This document shows, piece after piece, positions 9,154-17,057 of a stretch of DNA of 64,000 nucleotides (its first letter is position 1; each line of letters begins with the position of its first letter). This DNA comes from Methylotenera oryzisoli_B (GTDB taxonomy: Bacteria > Pseudomonadota > Gammaproteobacteria > Burkholderiales > Methylophilaceae). The notes under the pieces are model-generated. The model worked only from the letters and a program-made list of their open reading frames with translations, did not search any database and was not told where the DNA came from. The translations under genes were made by a program, and so were the position numbers. Location: contig OZ277031.1 of the NCBI GenBank assembly GCA_965613685.1, positions 1,488,001 through 1,552,000 of the forward strand. The letters run 5' to 3'.

Positions 9154-9159
9154 ATTATA
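9154..9159 (-). promoter_or_regulatory. Candidate -10 box for xoxG
   Basis: TATAAT on the minus strand about 120 bases before the xoxG start, in the AT-rich 186-base gap after xoxJ. The -35 region is weak, so the assignment rests on the -10 alone. It implies a leader of about 115 nt. Confidence 0.35.
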
Positions 9160-9219
9160 CATTAGCCGTTTAATTAATTACAGCCTTACACAGCTCGAAA
9201 AGTCATGTCTGATAAATAA

Positions 9220-10143
9220 TTATTTGTCAGTTGACGGTTTTTTGTTTGCGCCGTATTTGTTATAGACTTTTTGCAAGCTATCGCCTTCTACTACTGGCAC
9301 ATGCGGAATACCGTAATCGTCTAGAATCTTGATGATTTTAGCCTGATTTCTGTCCAAGGCACTTTGTATCATGGCCATGCGCTCTTTGTCTTTTTTACGC
9401 ACACCAACGGATATGTTCCAATACTCTTTACCCTTTGCATTTTCGGTTTCGTACTCAGGAATCGGTGCTACCACCATAGGCACTTTAGATTGCTTAGCAA
9501 AATAACCGCCTATAGGACCCCAAGCAATCGCAATATCAATGTCACCTTTTGCTAGGTCATCTATCATGAAACTTGATGGAAGATTTAAATCGCGTTGAAT
9601 GCGGTATGGACGAGCATTACCAATCAGGTTGTTGTCGTTCATAGGGATGGTAGCCGGACTATGATCAATCACACCGATGAAGCCTTTACGTAAATCCGCT
9701 GAGGTCCAATCGGTGATGTTGTAGTTACTGGCCTTACGCCAAACATAGACATGACCTGCACGGTAATAAGGTTTAGAAGTGCGCATCATGTCGCTGTCAG
9801 AGGTAGTACCAATCACCACGTCACAACGGTTGGCACCCAAGGTATTTCTAAAAAAACCTTGGCGACTGTATGCATAGGTAAAGCTTAATTTCTTACCTAA
9901 ATCTTGCGCTAATAGCTGCGCGATTTTATCTTCAAAGCCTTCTTGCTTATTATTTGAAAATGGCATGTTTTCAGGATCAGCACACACTTTAAATTCATCA
10001 TTATTTTCCACACGACGAATCTCACCTATGCGACCTTCATCGGGATTGAGTGATGGAATGTCCACATCCGCTGCAAAGCTAACATTCGACGTAAGTGTTA
10101 GCAGGGCCAGTAGACCCAACTGCTTTTTAACCTGTTTAAACAT
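9220..10143 (-). CDS. xoxJ: XoxJ, periplasmic binding protein-like partner of XoxF
   Basis: A 307-residue protein of the MxaJ/XoxJ family (quinoprotein dehydrogenase-associated solute-binding fold). It has a signal peptide of about 24 residues ending NVSFAA, then the SBP-3 fold beginning EFKVCADPENMPFSN and containing GFEDKIAQLLAQDLG, RCDVVIGTTSDSDMM and GDIDIAIAWGPIGG. These are hallmark segments of MxaJ-like proteins. The function proposed for XoxJ is activation or maturation of XoxF and not nutrient uptake; no ABC permease genes are nearby, which agrees with that. AAGGAAG precedes the ATG. A dyad at 9209-9230 overlaps its stop codon but lacks a T tract. Confidence 0.9.
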   Translation of the reverse strand: MFKQVKKQLGLLALLTLTSNVSFAADVDIPSLNPDEGRIGEIRRVENNDEFKVCADPENMPFSNNKQEGFEDKIAQLLAQDLGKKLSFTYAYSRQGFFRNTLGANRCDVVIGTTSDSDMMRTSKPYYRAGHVYVWRKASNYNITDWTSADLRKGFIGVIDHSPATIPMNDNNLIGNARPYRIQRDLNLPSSFMIDDLAKGDIDIAIAWGPIGGYFAKQSKVPMVVAPIPEYETENAKGKEYWNISVGVRKKDKERMAMIQSALDRNQAKIIKILDDYGIPHVPVVEGDSLQKVYNKYGANKKPSTDK

Positions 10144-10194
10144 ATATTCTCTTCCTTCTTGTGAATTATACAGCCCAGTCTATGGCCGCTTGGC

Positions 10195-10200
10195 ATTATA
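10195..10200 (-). promoter_or_regulatory. Candidate -10 box for xoxJ
   Basis: TATAAT on the minus strand 52 bases before the xoxJ start, after the xoxF terminator. No strong -35 hexamer at 16-18 bases. It would allow xoxJ to be transcribed separately from xoxF. Confidence 0.4.
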
Positions 10201-10345
10201 GAGTGCAGTCCAATTAAAAAAGTTCTTTGCACCTGGCTAATGCTGATTACCCTAAATAAAAGCAAGCGGTATTGTATCTAATTTGTTGGTCTGCCAGTTA
10301 TTTAAATGCACCTAATAAAAAGGCTAATAAACATTAACTTAGACG

Positions 10346-10376
10346 AAAAAAAACACCCCGACGAATCGGGGTGTTT
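10346..10376 (-). terminator. Rho-independent terminator after xoxF
   Basis: An 11-bp stem (10351-10361 with 10366-10376) with a 4-base loop and, on the minus strand, a run of eight T. It lies 57 bases after the xoxF stop and makes xoxF largely monocistronic. Confidence 0.9.
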
Positions 10377-10432
10377 CTATTTACTGCTTTGAACTAACTT
10401 GTATCTAGTTACAACTTAATCTGACGATTAAA

Positions 10433-12310
10433 TTATAGGCTGAATACTGTTAATGCACCGCCGCCAGGAGCCGCGTTGTATTTAGTTAATTCAGCATAAC
10501 CACCAGCAGCACCTAAAGCGTCTGTTGGGTTAGTCATACCAAGGTTCATCGCCACACCAGCCCAGCCACCGATACCTGATAGCACGCCAACGTATTGTTT
10601 ACCTTTGTTACCGTATGTGAATGCATTACCAATCACGCCAGAACCAACTTGGAATTTCCATAGTTCTTTACCTGATGATGCATCTACAGCTTTAAACCAA
10701 CGATCTAAAGTACCGAAGAATACTAGGTTTGAAGCAGTTGTTAAAGCACCACCCCAAGCAGAGAATTTCTCTTTGTTGTACCAAACTTTTTTGTTTGTCA
10801 TTGGATCGTAAGCACCGAAACCACCCATTACACCGTCTGGACCTGGGAACATGGTCAATGTAGCACCAACCCATGGTTGACCTGCAACGTATTTAGACTC
10901 AACTGGCTCGTATGTCATACATACGTGGTTCAATGGAGTGTAAATTAAACCAGTTTTTGGTGAGTACGCAGCTGGTTGTTGGTCTTTAGTACCCAAAGCA
11001 GCTGGACAAACGCCTTTTGCATTGTAATCTTGGTGAGTTGAAGCAGTAGCCAATTTGTTAGGCACGCCTGTTTTCAAATCAACACCAGTTGCCCAGTTAA
11101 CGAATGGGTGTACTTTTTCTGCAGCAACTAATTTACCGTTACCAGCATTCCAAGTGTAAGCAAAACCGTTACGGTCATGGTGCCATGCGTATGTTTTACC
11201 ACCTTTGTCGAACAAGATTACTTCGTTAATACCATCGTAATCCCACTCATCGTGTGGAGTCATTTGCATACCCCATTTTGCAACGCCAGTGTCTAAGTCA
11301 CGAGCGAAAACAGTCATAGACCATTTGTTATCGCCTGGACGTACATCTGGGTTCCAAACTGATGGGTTACCTGTTCCGTAGTAAACCAAGTTTGTACGAG
11401 CATCATACGGCCACCAGCCCCATACAGAGCCACCACCATGTTGCCAACCGTCTTTAACAGCTTGTGGTTTCAACCATGTTTTAACGCCTAGGTCTTTTTC
11501 ACCAATTTTCAATTGGTCGTTTGGTACTAATTTGAATGAACCACCTAATTTGTTACCACCGTTTACGTCTTGGTAAACTGATAGTGCGCTGTACTCAGGA
11601 GTATCTTTGTTGAAGTCAGCACCGATTAACATTTCAGCATCAGGACCTGTTGAGTAGGCTTTCCATGCTAAAGAACCGTCTTTTAAGTTGTAAGCTGCGA
11701 TGAAGCAACGTACGCCGAACTCAGCACCTGAACAACCTGTCAATACTTTATCTTTAATTACGTGTGGAGCGTTGGTGTTAGTAGCGCCGACTTTTGGGTC
11801 GTTTACTAATGTAGACCATACTTTAGCACCAGTTTTAGCGTCTAAAGCAACCAAGTTACCATCGTTTTGTTGTAGGTAGATTTTACCGTCGCCGTAGCCA
11901 AGACCGCGGTTTACGTTATCGCAACATAAAACAGCTTGTACTGATGGATCTTGTTTTGGGAAGTAAGACCAAACGATTTTTTGATTGTCGTTTAAATCAA
12001 GAGCGTAAACGTTGTTTGGGAACGCTGTGTGAACGAACATCATGTTACCAACAACTACTGGTGAACCTTCGTGACCACGGTTTACACCGGTAGCGAATGT
12101 CCATGCAGCTTTAAGGTTTTTTACGTTACCTTTGTTAACTTGTGCTAAAGCACTGTAACCAGCGTTATCGTGCTGACCACGTGGGTGAGCCCAGTTGTTA
12201 GCGTCTTTCATTGCTTTTTCTTGGTCAGCTGCTGCAGATGCTACCATTGGCATAGCCACTGATAAACCAGCCACTAAACCTAGTGCTAATTTGATCTTGT
12301 TGATTTGCAT
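10433..12310 (-). CDS. xoxF: XoxF, lanthanide-dependent PQQ methanol dehydrogenase
   Basis: A 625-residue periplasmic quinoprotein oxidising methanol to formaldehyde or formate. The start is the ATG at 12310, six bases after a GGAG; an in-frame TTG at 12322 lies in that ribosome site and is rejected. The signal peptide ends MVASAAA (about residue 28). Key features are the vicinal disulfide Cys129-Cys130 in VLCCDN, repeated tryptophan-docking beta-propeller blades, and HDEWDYDG. In that motif Asp357 is the catalytic base and Asp359, two residues later, is the extra Asp that coordinates a lanthanide; calcium-type MxaF has Ala there. No mxaI is nearby. In Methylophilaceae this protein would belong to the XoxF4 group, a taxonomic inference. 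Partners XoxJ and XoxG follow on the same strand. Confidence 0.96.
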   Translation of the reverse strand: MQINKIKLALGLVAGLSVAMPMVASAAADQEKAMKDANNWAHPRGQHDNAGYSALAQVNKGNVKNLKAAWTFATGVNRGHEGSPVVVGNMMFVHTAFPNNVYALDLNDNQKIVWSYFPKQDPSVQAVLCCDNVNRGLGYGDGKIYLQQNDGNLVALDAKTGAKVWSTLVNDPKVGATNTNAPHVIKDKVLTGCSGAEFGVRCFIAAYNLKDGSLAWKAYSTGPDAEMLIGADFNKDTPEYSALSVYQDVNGGNKLGGSFKLVPNDQLKIGEKDLGVKTWLKPQAVKDGWQHGGGSVWGWWPYDARTNLVYYGTGNPSVWNPDVRPGDNKWSMTVFARDLDTGVAKWGMQMTPHDEWDYDGINEVILFDKGGKTYAWHHDRNGFAYTWNAGNGKLVAAEKVHPFVNWATGVDLKTGVPNKLATASTHQDYNAKGVCPAALGTKDQQPAAYSPKTGLIYTPLNHVCMTYEPVESKYVAGQPWVGATLTMFPGPDGVMGGFGAYDPMTNKKVWYNKEKFSAWGGALTTASNLVFFGTLDRWFKAVDASSGKELWKFQVGSGVIGNAFTYGNKGKQYVGVLSGIGGWAGVAMNLGMTNPTDALGAAGGYAELTKYNAAPGGGALTVFSL

Positions 12311-12416
12311 TTTAATCTCCAAAGTTGTACTACTAAGGGTTTAATAGACCCAAAGTTATTTACTCGCTTTGTTGATGCAATCGCTAGAGCTAGCATATAA
12401 CAGGGTCTACTTATCA

Positions 12417-12432
12417 TCACATTTTCATGTGA
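12417..12432. promoter_or_regulatory. 6-bp dyad at the predicted xoxF transcription start
   Basis: TCACAT-TTTC-ATGTGA, a perfect inverted repeat covering roughly +2 to +17 of the predicted xoxF transcript. It could be an operator or a stabilising 5' hairpin of an abundant mRNA. Further arms at 12403-12409 and 12345-12351 (7 bp, GGGTCTA/TAGACCC) show the leader can fold. Confidence 0.4.
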
Positions 12433-12440
12433 GTGACAGA

Positions 12441-12469
12441 ACTATAAGCCAGTCATAAATGAATTGCAA
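12441..12469 (-). promoter_or_regulatory. sigma70-type promoter of xoxF
   Basis: On the minus strand TTGCAA (12464-12469) is separated by exactly 17 bases from TATAGT (12441-12446). The predicted start near 12434 gives a leader of about 125 nt before the xoxF ATG. It is the best-formed promoter in the window, consistent with high expression. Confidence 0.7.
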
Positions 12470-12603
12470 TACATTTGTTACAATTTACTTACAATTAATT
12501 GTAATTTACTAAAAATAAGTTTTTTAAATGGCATTACCTGGTATTAAGCCCATGCTAAAATTAACAAAAATTCATTAATAATCAAATAGAAAGCCAATTT
12601 ACC

Positions 12604-13566
12604 ATGATGCAAACTCATAATTACAATTTGTTTCCCGAATTGGCTACTTTAGAACAAAATTGTCTAAAAGCCGGCAATTTGCACCGTATTTATTACGAAG
12701 TTTGCGGCAACCCTGAGGGCCAGCCCGTGGTTTTTGTGCATGGTGGACCTGGCAGCGGTTGCAACCCAACGCAACGGCGTTTTTTTGACCCGGCGCATTA
12801 CCGCATCGTGCTGATTGATCAACGCGGTTGCGGTCGCAGCGAACCGCAAGGCGCGACCGAGCAAAACACCACGGCCGACTTGGTAGCCGACATGGAGGCC
12901 ATCAGGCAGCAATTGGGGCTAGATAAATGGCTGGTCTTTGGTGGCTCATGGGGCAGCACTTTGGCTTTGGCTTATGCCGTCCAGCACCCTGACCGGATCA
13001 GCGGCCTCATATTACGCGGCATATTTTTAAGTCGCGCCAACGAGCTGCAATGGTTTCTAGGGCAGGTGCAAACGTTTTTTCCTGAACCTTGGCAAACGCT
13101 ATGTGATTTTTTGAGCCCCGATGAACGCCACGATCCATTGGGCGCTTATGAGAAACGCATTTTTTCTAACGACCCACAAGTCAATGTGCCGGCGGCCATA
13201 CGCTGGAATGCCTACGAAAGCAGCATCATGGCATTGTTACCAAGACCCGCCCAAGCCGGGCAAACCATCAATGGCGAAATTGAGCTGGCTCGCGCTCGCG
13301 TGCAGATACATTATATAAGGCACGATTGTTTTGTCGGTCAATCGGATTTACTCGGTCAAGTACAACAGCGCTTGAGCCACATCCCCACCATTATCGTACA
13401 AGGCCGCTACGACATGGTGTGCCCACCGCTTACTGCTTGGGAGCTTAGCCGCGCCATGCCGCATGCGGCATTTCATATGGTAGAAGATGCCGGCCATTCT
13501 GCCATGGAGCCGGGCATCACCTCGGCACTGGTGGCCGCCACTGAAAAATTTAAGGGCTTGAGCTAA
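12604..13566 (+). CDS. pip: Proline iminopeptidase (peptidase S33)
   Basis: A 320-residue alpha/beta hydrolase releasing N-terminal proline from peptides. It shows the oxyanion segment VFVHGGPGSGCNP, the DQRGCGRSEPQG block, the nucleophile elbow GGSWGS with Ser115, GRYDMVCPP with the catalytic Asp, and DAGHSAMEPG with the catalytic His, all in the order of the prolyl aminopeptidase family and at its usual length. Translation can start at either of two adjacent ATG codons at 12604. It is divergent from xoxF, and the following membrane protein gene begins 3 bases after its stop, so the two are cotranscribed. Cytoplasmic; no signal peptide. Confidence 0.93.
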   Translation: MMQTHNYNLFPELATLEQNCLKAGNLHRIYYEVCGNPEGQPVVFVHGGPGSGCNPTQRRFFDPAHYRIVLIDQRGCGRSEPQGATEQNTTADLVADMEAIRQQLGLDKWLVFGGSWGSTLALAYAVQHPDRISGLILRGIFLSRANELQWFLGQVQTFFPEPWQTLCDFLSPDERHDPLGAYEKRIFSNDPQVNVPAAIRWNAYESSIMALLPRPAQAGQTINGEIELARARVQIHYIRHDCFVGQSDLLGQVQQRLSHIPTIIVQGRYDMVCPPLTAWELSRAMPHAAFHMVEDAGHSAMEPGITSALVAATEKFKGLS

Positions 13567-13568
13567 GC

Positions 13569-14876
13569 ATGAAACTAAGCTTACCGCAGCGACTTAATAG
13601 CAAGCTGGCTCCCGGTTTGCAAAGCGCTATACATAAGCCGCGCGCCGCCTATGCCAAACAGCGCTACAACACGCCGCTGTTTGTGGCCTATGAAATGTTC
13701 GATGCGTTTAGACGCCATAACACCCTCAGCCTCTCCGCCTCGCTGTCTTTTTATGCCATGTTCGCTTTAATTCCATTGGTGCTGTTGTTATTCTTCTTAC
13801 TCAGCCAACTGGTCTTCAGCTCAGACTACGCTACCGTCAAATTGGCCATCATCATGGGCAACTTATTGCCTAAATTTAGCAGCGCCATCATGCTCGAGGT
13901 CTACAACACCGCCCAGCAAAAAGCCGCGTGGGGTGCCGCCGGCTTGTTTGTTTTGCTGTGGGCCGTTACGCCCTTGGCCAGCGCCATGCGCGCTGCTTTT
14001 TACACCATAGCCAGCCTGGCCGAAGCGCCGTCTTTTATACAGCGCAAAGTTAAAGACGTGCTCACCGTGATTGCCATGTTGCTGCTGTTCTTTTTGTTTA
14101 CCTTTGCCGGCCTTATGCTAGAGAAAGTCATCGCTTTTTTAGCCAGCAATCACCCTTACCTCGCGTACGACACGGTCGCCGCGATTGGCTCCTTAATCCT
14201 CACCACCCTGCTCATCACGGCTTTTTATTTAGCCTTCTTTCCGGCTCCCCTATATATAAGGCATATATTGATAGGCGCATTATTCACCGCCGTGCTGTGG
14301 CTGCTGATGCGCCCTGCCTTCACTTTGTTCCTGTCGCTCAATGAATCGTATGGCTCTATTTTTGGCAGCATGAAGAACCTGTTCATTTCCATTACCTGGC
14401 TGTACTTCAACTTTGCCGTGTTTTTATTGGGCACAGAACTGGTCGCCACCCTACGCAAAAAAGACGTGCTGATATTAAAAAGCTTGTTTGCGGATGAGCC
14501 CGGCCAACAAACAGCCGAGGCCAAGGCCAATTATTTAGAAAAATTAATGCAGCGCTTCGGCAAAACCTACCAACAAGGCGAAACGGTTTTTAGCTTAGGC
14601 GATGCCAGTCGCAATCTACACTACTTAGTACGCGGCCAAGTGCAACTGAAAAAACAAGGCGCCGTGTTGCGCACTGTTGAAGTCGACGAGTATTTTGGTG
14701 AAATGGCCTTGCTGTCCAACCTGCCCACCATCGCCGATGCCATAGTCAGTTCGGATAGCGCTGACGTCATTACCATCTACCCAGAAAACATAGAAACGCT
14801 GCTATTAGACGAACCCAAAGTGGCCATGAAGTTTTTACGGCAATTGGCCACGCGATTACAAATGCGCGACAACTAG
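13569..14876 (+). CDS. YihY/BrkB membrane protein fused to a cyclic-nucleotide-binding-like domain
   Basis: A 435-residue fusion. Residues about 35-300 are a YihY/BrkB-type integral membrane domain with around six helices (the LSASLSFYAMFALIPLVLLL segment is typical; the family was once misnamed RNase BN). Residues about 325-432 form a cNMP-binding-like beta roll: FGKTYQQGETVFSLGDASRNLHYLVRG-type strands, then FGEMALLSN and a C-terminal helix. In CRP-type domains a Pro-Arg pair follows this motif and the Arg holds the cyclic phosphate. Here it reads LPTIADA, so the Arg is absent and nucleotide binding may be lost. The job is unknown: perhaps a membrane channel-like protein with a regulatory tail. 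It is in an operon with pip. Confidence 0.8.
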   Translation: MKLSLPQRLNSKLAPGLQSAIHKPRAAYAKQRYNTPLFVAYEMFDAFRRHNTLSLSASLSFYAMFALIPLVLLLFFLLSQLVFSSDYATVKLAIIMGNLLPKFSSAIMLEVYNTAQQKAAWGAAGLFVLLWAVTPLASAMRAAFYTIASLAEAPSFIQRKVKDVLTVIAMLLLFFLFTFAGLMLEKVIAFLASNHPYLAYDTVAAIGSLILTTLLITAFYLAFFPAPLYIRHILIGALFTAVLWLLMRPAFTLFLSLNESYGSIFGSMKNLFISITWLYFNFAVFLLGTELVATLRKKDVLILKSLFADEPGQQTAEAKANYLEKLMQRFGKTYQQGETVFSLGDASRNLHYLVRGQVQLKKQGAVLRTVEVDEYFGEMALLSNLPTIADAIVSSDSADVITIYPENIETLLLDEPKVAMKFLRQLATRLQMRDN

Positions 14877-14924
14877 TTTTATTTTAGAATAAGCGTAACT
14901 CCAGACCCCTTAGCGACAATTAAT

Positions 14925-16457
14925 ATGGCCAAACAATCGAACACTATGCACGCGCAACCCAGCCAACTGGAAATCAATCCAGTGCTAATGCTACTTAATG
15001 CCGGCCAACTCGAACAAACCGTGGCCGCCGCAAAAAAACTGCTGCCGCGCTACCCGCATGCTTTTATTCTGCATCACCTACTGGGCATCGCCCAAGATGG
15101 CTTGATGCAATACGCCGACGCCGTCATGAGTTATAAAAAAGCCTTGTCCATACAGCCTAGCAGCCCAGAGCTGCACTTTAATTTGGCCATCGCCTTAGGC
15201 AACCTAGCTGAATTGGCCGAGGCAGAAAGCCATTATCGGCAAACCATCAGTCTGCAACCGCAATTCTTTGAAGCCTATGCCAATTTAGGCACGCTCTTAC
15301 AAAAACAAGGCAAATTGGCTGACGCCATCGCCTATTACCGTCAGGCATTAAGCATTAATGAAGATGCACGTGGGCACTTTAATTTAGGCACGGCCTTGCG
15401 CGACGAAGGCAAATTGGATGAAGCGATTACGCATTTCAAAAGAGCTATAGCGCTGTTTCCCAACTACACTGACGCGCATAACTACTTGGGCGAATGCTTA
15501 CGCGATCAAGGCAATATGGAAGAGGCCATCAAAAGCTACTTGGATGCCTTGCAACTTAACCCCAATCACCCTGGCGCCAACTACAACATGGGTGAATTTC
15601 TGTATTTAGCCGGCCGCTTTGATGAAGCCGTGGGCCATTTTGAAACATCGCAATTAGACGATTGGCAAGAGCGCGCCTTATATTGCACCTACAAGGCCGA
15701 GCATTTCGACGAATTCAAAACAAAATTGGATGCCATCGTTCGCACCCAGAAAAAACACAATGCGCCGCTGTTGGCCACTTTATCTAGCCACTACGCCACC
15801 AATTTTGGCGTAGAAGACCCGTATAACTTTTGTAAAAATGGCTTCGATTTCGTTTACCAAAAAAGCATAGAAGACTTGGCTCAGCCTAACAGCCAATTCC
15901 TCAAAGACTTGCTTAATGACATAGACAATACTGCCATCGAAGTGCGCGCGCAGGGCATGATCATCAACGGCAAACAATCCGCCGGTAATTTATTTAAACG
16001 GCCAGAAGCTTCATTTAGAAAATTAGGTGAGATCGTCAGGCAGGAATTTTTAAATTACCAAAAACAATTTGCTGGGGCCGATTGCGAGTTGATTAAATCG
16101 TTTCCGCAAGAACTGGAATTCACCAGCTCCTGGTACGTCAGATTGCGCCGCGGCGGTTATGTGGATAGGCATATTCATGAAGTGGGTTGGATCAGTGGTG
16201 CGGTGTATTTGGTCTTACCCACAGACCGAAAAGACCCGCTCGAAGGCTGCTTTGAATACGGCTTACACGGCGATAATTACCCACAAAAACATAGCAACTT
16301 CCCGGTTGGCATCGCCAGCCCCAAAGTCGGCGACATCGTGCTGTTCCCCTCGTCTTTGTTCCATCGCACCATTCCGTTCAACTCAAACGAAGAGCGCATC
16401 TGCATCGCCTTTGACCTCAAACCCGACGGCGACATTTTCATACGCTCTAACTACTAG
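14925..16457 (+). CDS. TPR-repeat protein with C-terminal putative 2OG-Fe(II) oxygenase domain
   Basis: A 510-residue cytoplasmic protein. Residues about 15-250 hold at least six tetratricopeptide repeats (repeated A..Y..AL.I.P and NLG..L..QG patterns). After a linker, residues about 330-505 look like the 2OG-Fe(II) oxygenase_5 family: SSWYVRLRRGGYVDRHIHE with the first metal His, SGAVYLVLP, then DIVLFPSSLFHRTIPF with the second metal His, and an Arg in ERICIAFDLKP for 2-oxoglutarate. Such fusions are found near methylotroph and exopolysaccharide genes, but the substrate is unknown. The small convergent gene after it leaves only 5 bases between stops. The start is inferred from the ATG with no clear Shine-Dalgarno. 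Confidence 0.78.
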   Translation: MAKQSNTMHAQPSQLEINPVLMLLNAGQLEQTVAAAKKLLPRYPHAFILHHLLGIAQDGLMQYADAVMSYKKALSIQPSSPELHFNLAIALGNLAELAEAESHYRQTISLQPQFFEAYANLGTLLQKQGKLADAIAYYRQALSINEDARGHFNLGTALRDEGKLDEAITHFKRAIALFPNYTDAHNYLGECLRDQGNMEEAIKSYLDALQLNPNHPGANYNMGEFLYLAGRFDEAVGHFETSQLDDWQERALYCTYKAEHFDEFKTKLDAIVRTQKKHNAPLLATLSSHYATNFGVEDPYNFCKNGFDFVYQKSIEDLAQPNSQFLKDLLNDIDNTAIEVRAQGMIINGKQSAGNLFKRPEASFRKLGEIVRQEFLNYQKQFAGADCELIKSFPQELEFTSSWYVRLRRGGYVDRHIHEVGWISGAVYLVLPTDRKDPLEGCFEYGLHGDNYPQKHSNFPVGIASPKVGDIVLFPSSLFHRTIPFNSNEERICIAFDLKPDGDIFIRSNY

Positions 16458-16462
16458 CTGAC

Positions 16463-16672
16463 TTAGGTTAGCTCATCCGGTTTATGCCACAATTTGGCTG
16501 TGCCAAAGACCAAGTAATTTAATACCGCAATCGCCAAATAACAAAAAGCGATGCTGTAGATAAAATCGCCTAATGGTAATGAATTGGCCAACACGTAAAC
16601 AAAACCAGCCACCAACAGCACGCTAACCGCCACGGTCAAACTGTTGGCTACTTTTTTTAATAACACTTTCAT
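16463..16672 (-). CDS. Small two-helix membrane protein, unknown function
   Basis: A 69-residue protein starting at the ATG at 16672, chosen because GGAGG lies five bases upstream; a longer in-frame start at 16729 has no ribosome site. Two hydrophobic helices (about residues 8-30 and 34-56) are separated by a short Pro/Leu turn, and the tail is polar (KLWHKPDELT). I do not recognise the family. A TATACT box at 16712-16717 on the minus strand may be its -10. It is convergent with the TPR/oxygenase gene and unrelated by position to the pilus-like operon that follows. Confidence 0.6.
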   Translation of the reverse strand: MKVLLKKVANSLTVAVSVLLVAGFVYVLANSLPLGDFIYSIAFCYLAIAVLNYLVFGTAKLWHKPDELT

Positions 16673-16899
16673 ACTGCCCTCCATGCCGCTTAACGGCCAA
16701 ATCGATGCCCTAGTATACCGCTTTGCCATAGCGATTAAGCCATTAAATTGCGCATAAGCTCAACTACATGAGGTCTGCCAATTACTTATAAAATAAAGTA
16801 TATTCAATGAGTTAGTATGGGTGTAAACTGATTTTTCAATCAGCCGTCGTGACGAAATCCTATGATAGTAGTCCAGCTTATTACTTGCAGGCTACCCAG

Positions 16900-16986
16900 A
16901 TGACTGCGCATGAGCACAGCCCTCTGCTAGGCGAGCTTATGCTTAAAAAAGGGCTGATTAGCCACGATCATTTCGCATCGCCTTAA
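16900..16986 (+). pseudogene. Frameshifted 5' end of the gspE/mshE-like ATPase gene
   Basis: An ATG at 16900 opens 28 codons ending in TAA at 16984. The peptide contains LLGELMLKKGLISHDHFA, the start of an MshEN/T2SSE N-terminal domain. Its natural continuation (LTEQAETGLSLGHQITKLGFV) is found in the other frame from about 16977, and runs without a stop into the ATPase coding sequence. A one-base deletion between 16962 and 16983, most simply after 16976, restores a single frame. The same region is blocked in the downstream frame by TAG at 16959, which limits where the shift can lie. It could be a real mutation or a sequence error. Confidence 0.7.
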
Positions 16987-17057
16987 CCGAACAAGCTGAA
17001 ACCGGCTTAAGTCTGGGCCATCAAATAACAAAACTAGGCTTCGTTAGTGCCACCACC

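Noticed and set aside
9209..9230. Terminator at the end of xoxJ
   Set aside because: The dyad has no T tract and overlaps the stop codon.
10433..12310. Calcium-type methanol dehydrogenase MxaF
   Set aside because: The second Asp after the catalytic Asp (DYD) is present, no mxaI follows, and the partners are XoxJ/XoxG-like.
16960..16990. Programmed ribosomal frameshift in the ATPase gene
   Set aside because: No slippery heptamer or downstream pseudoknot is visible, and the A6 run lies upstream of the in-frame TAG that limits the shift window. A mutation or error is simpler.
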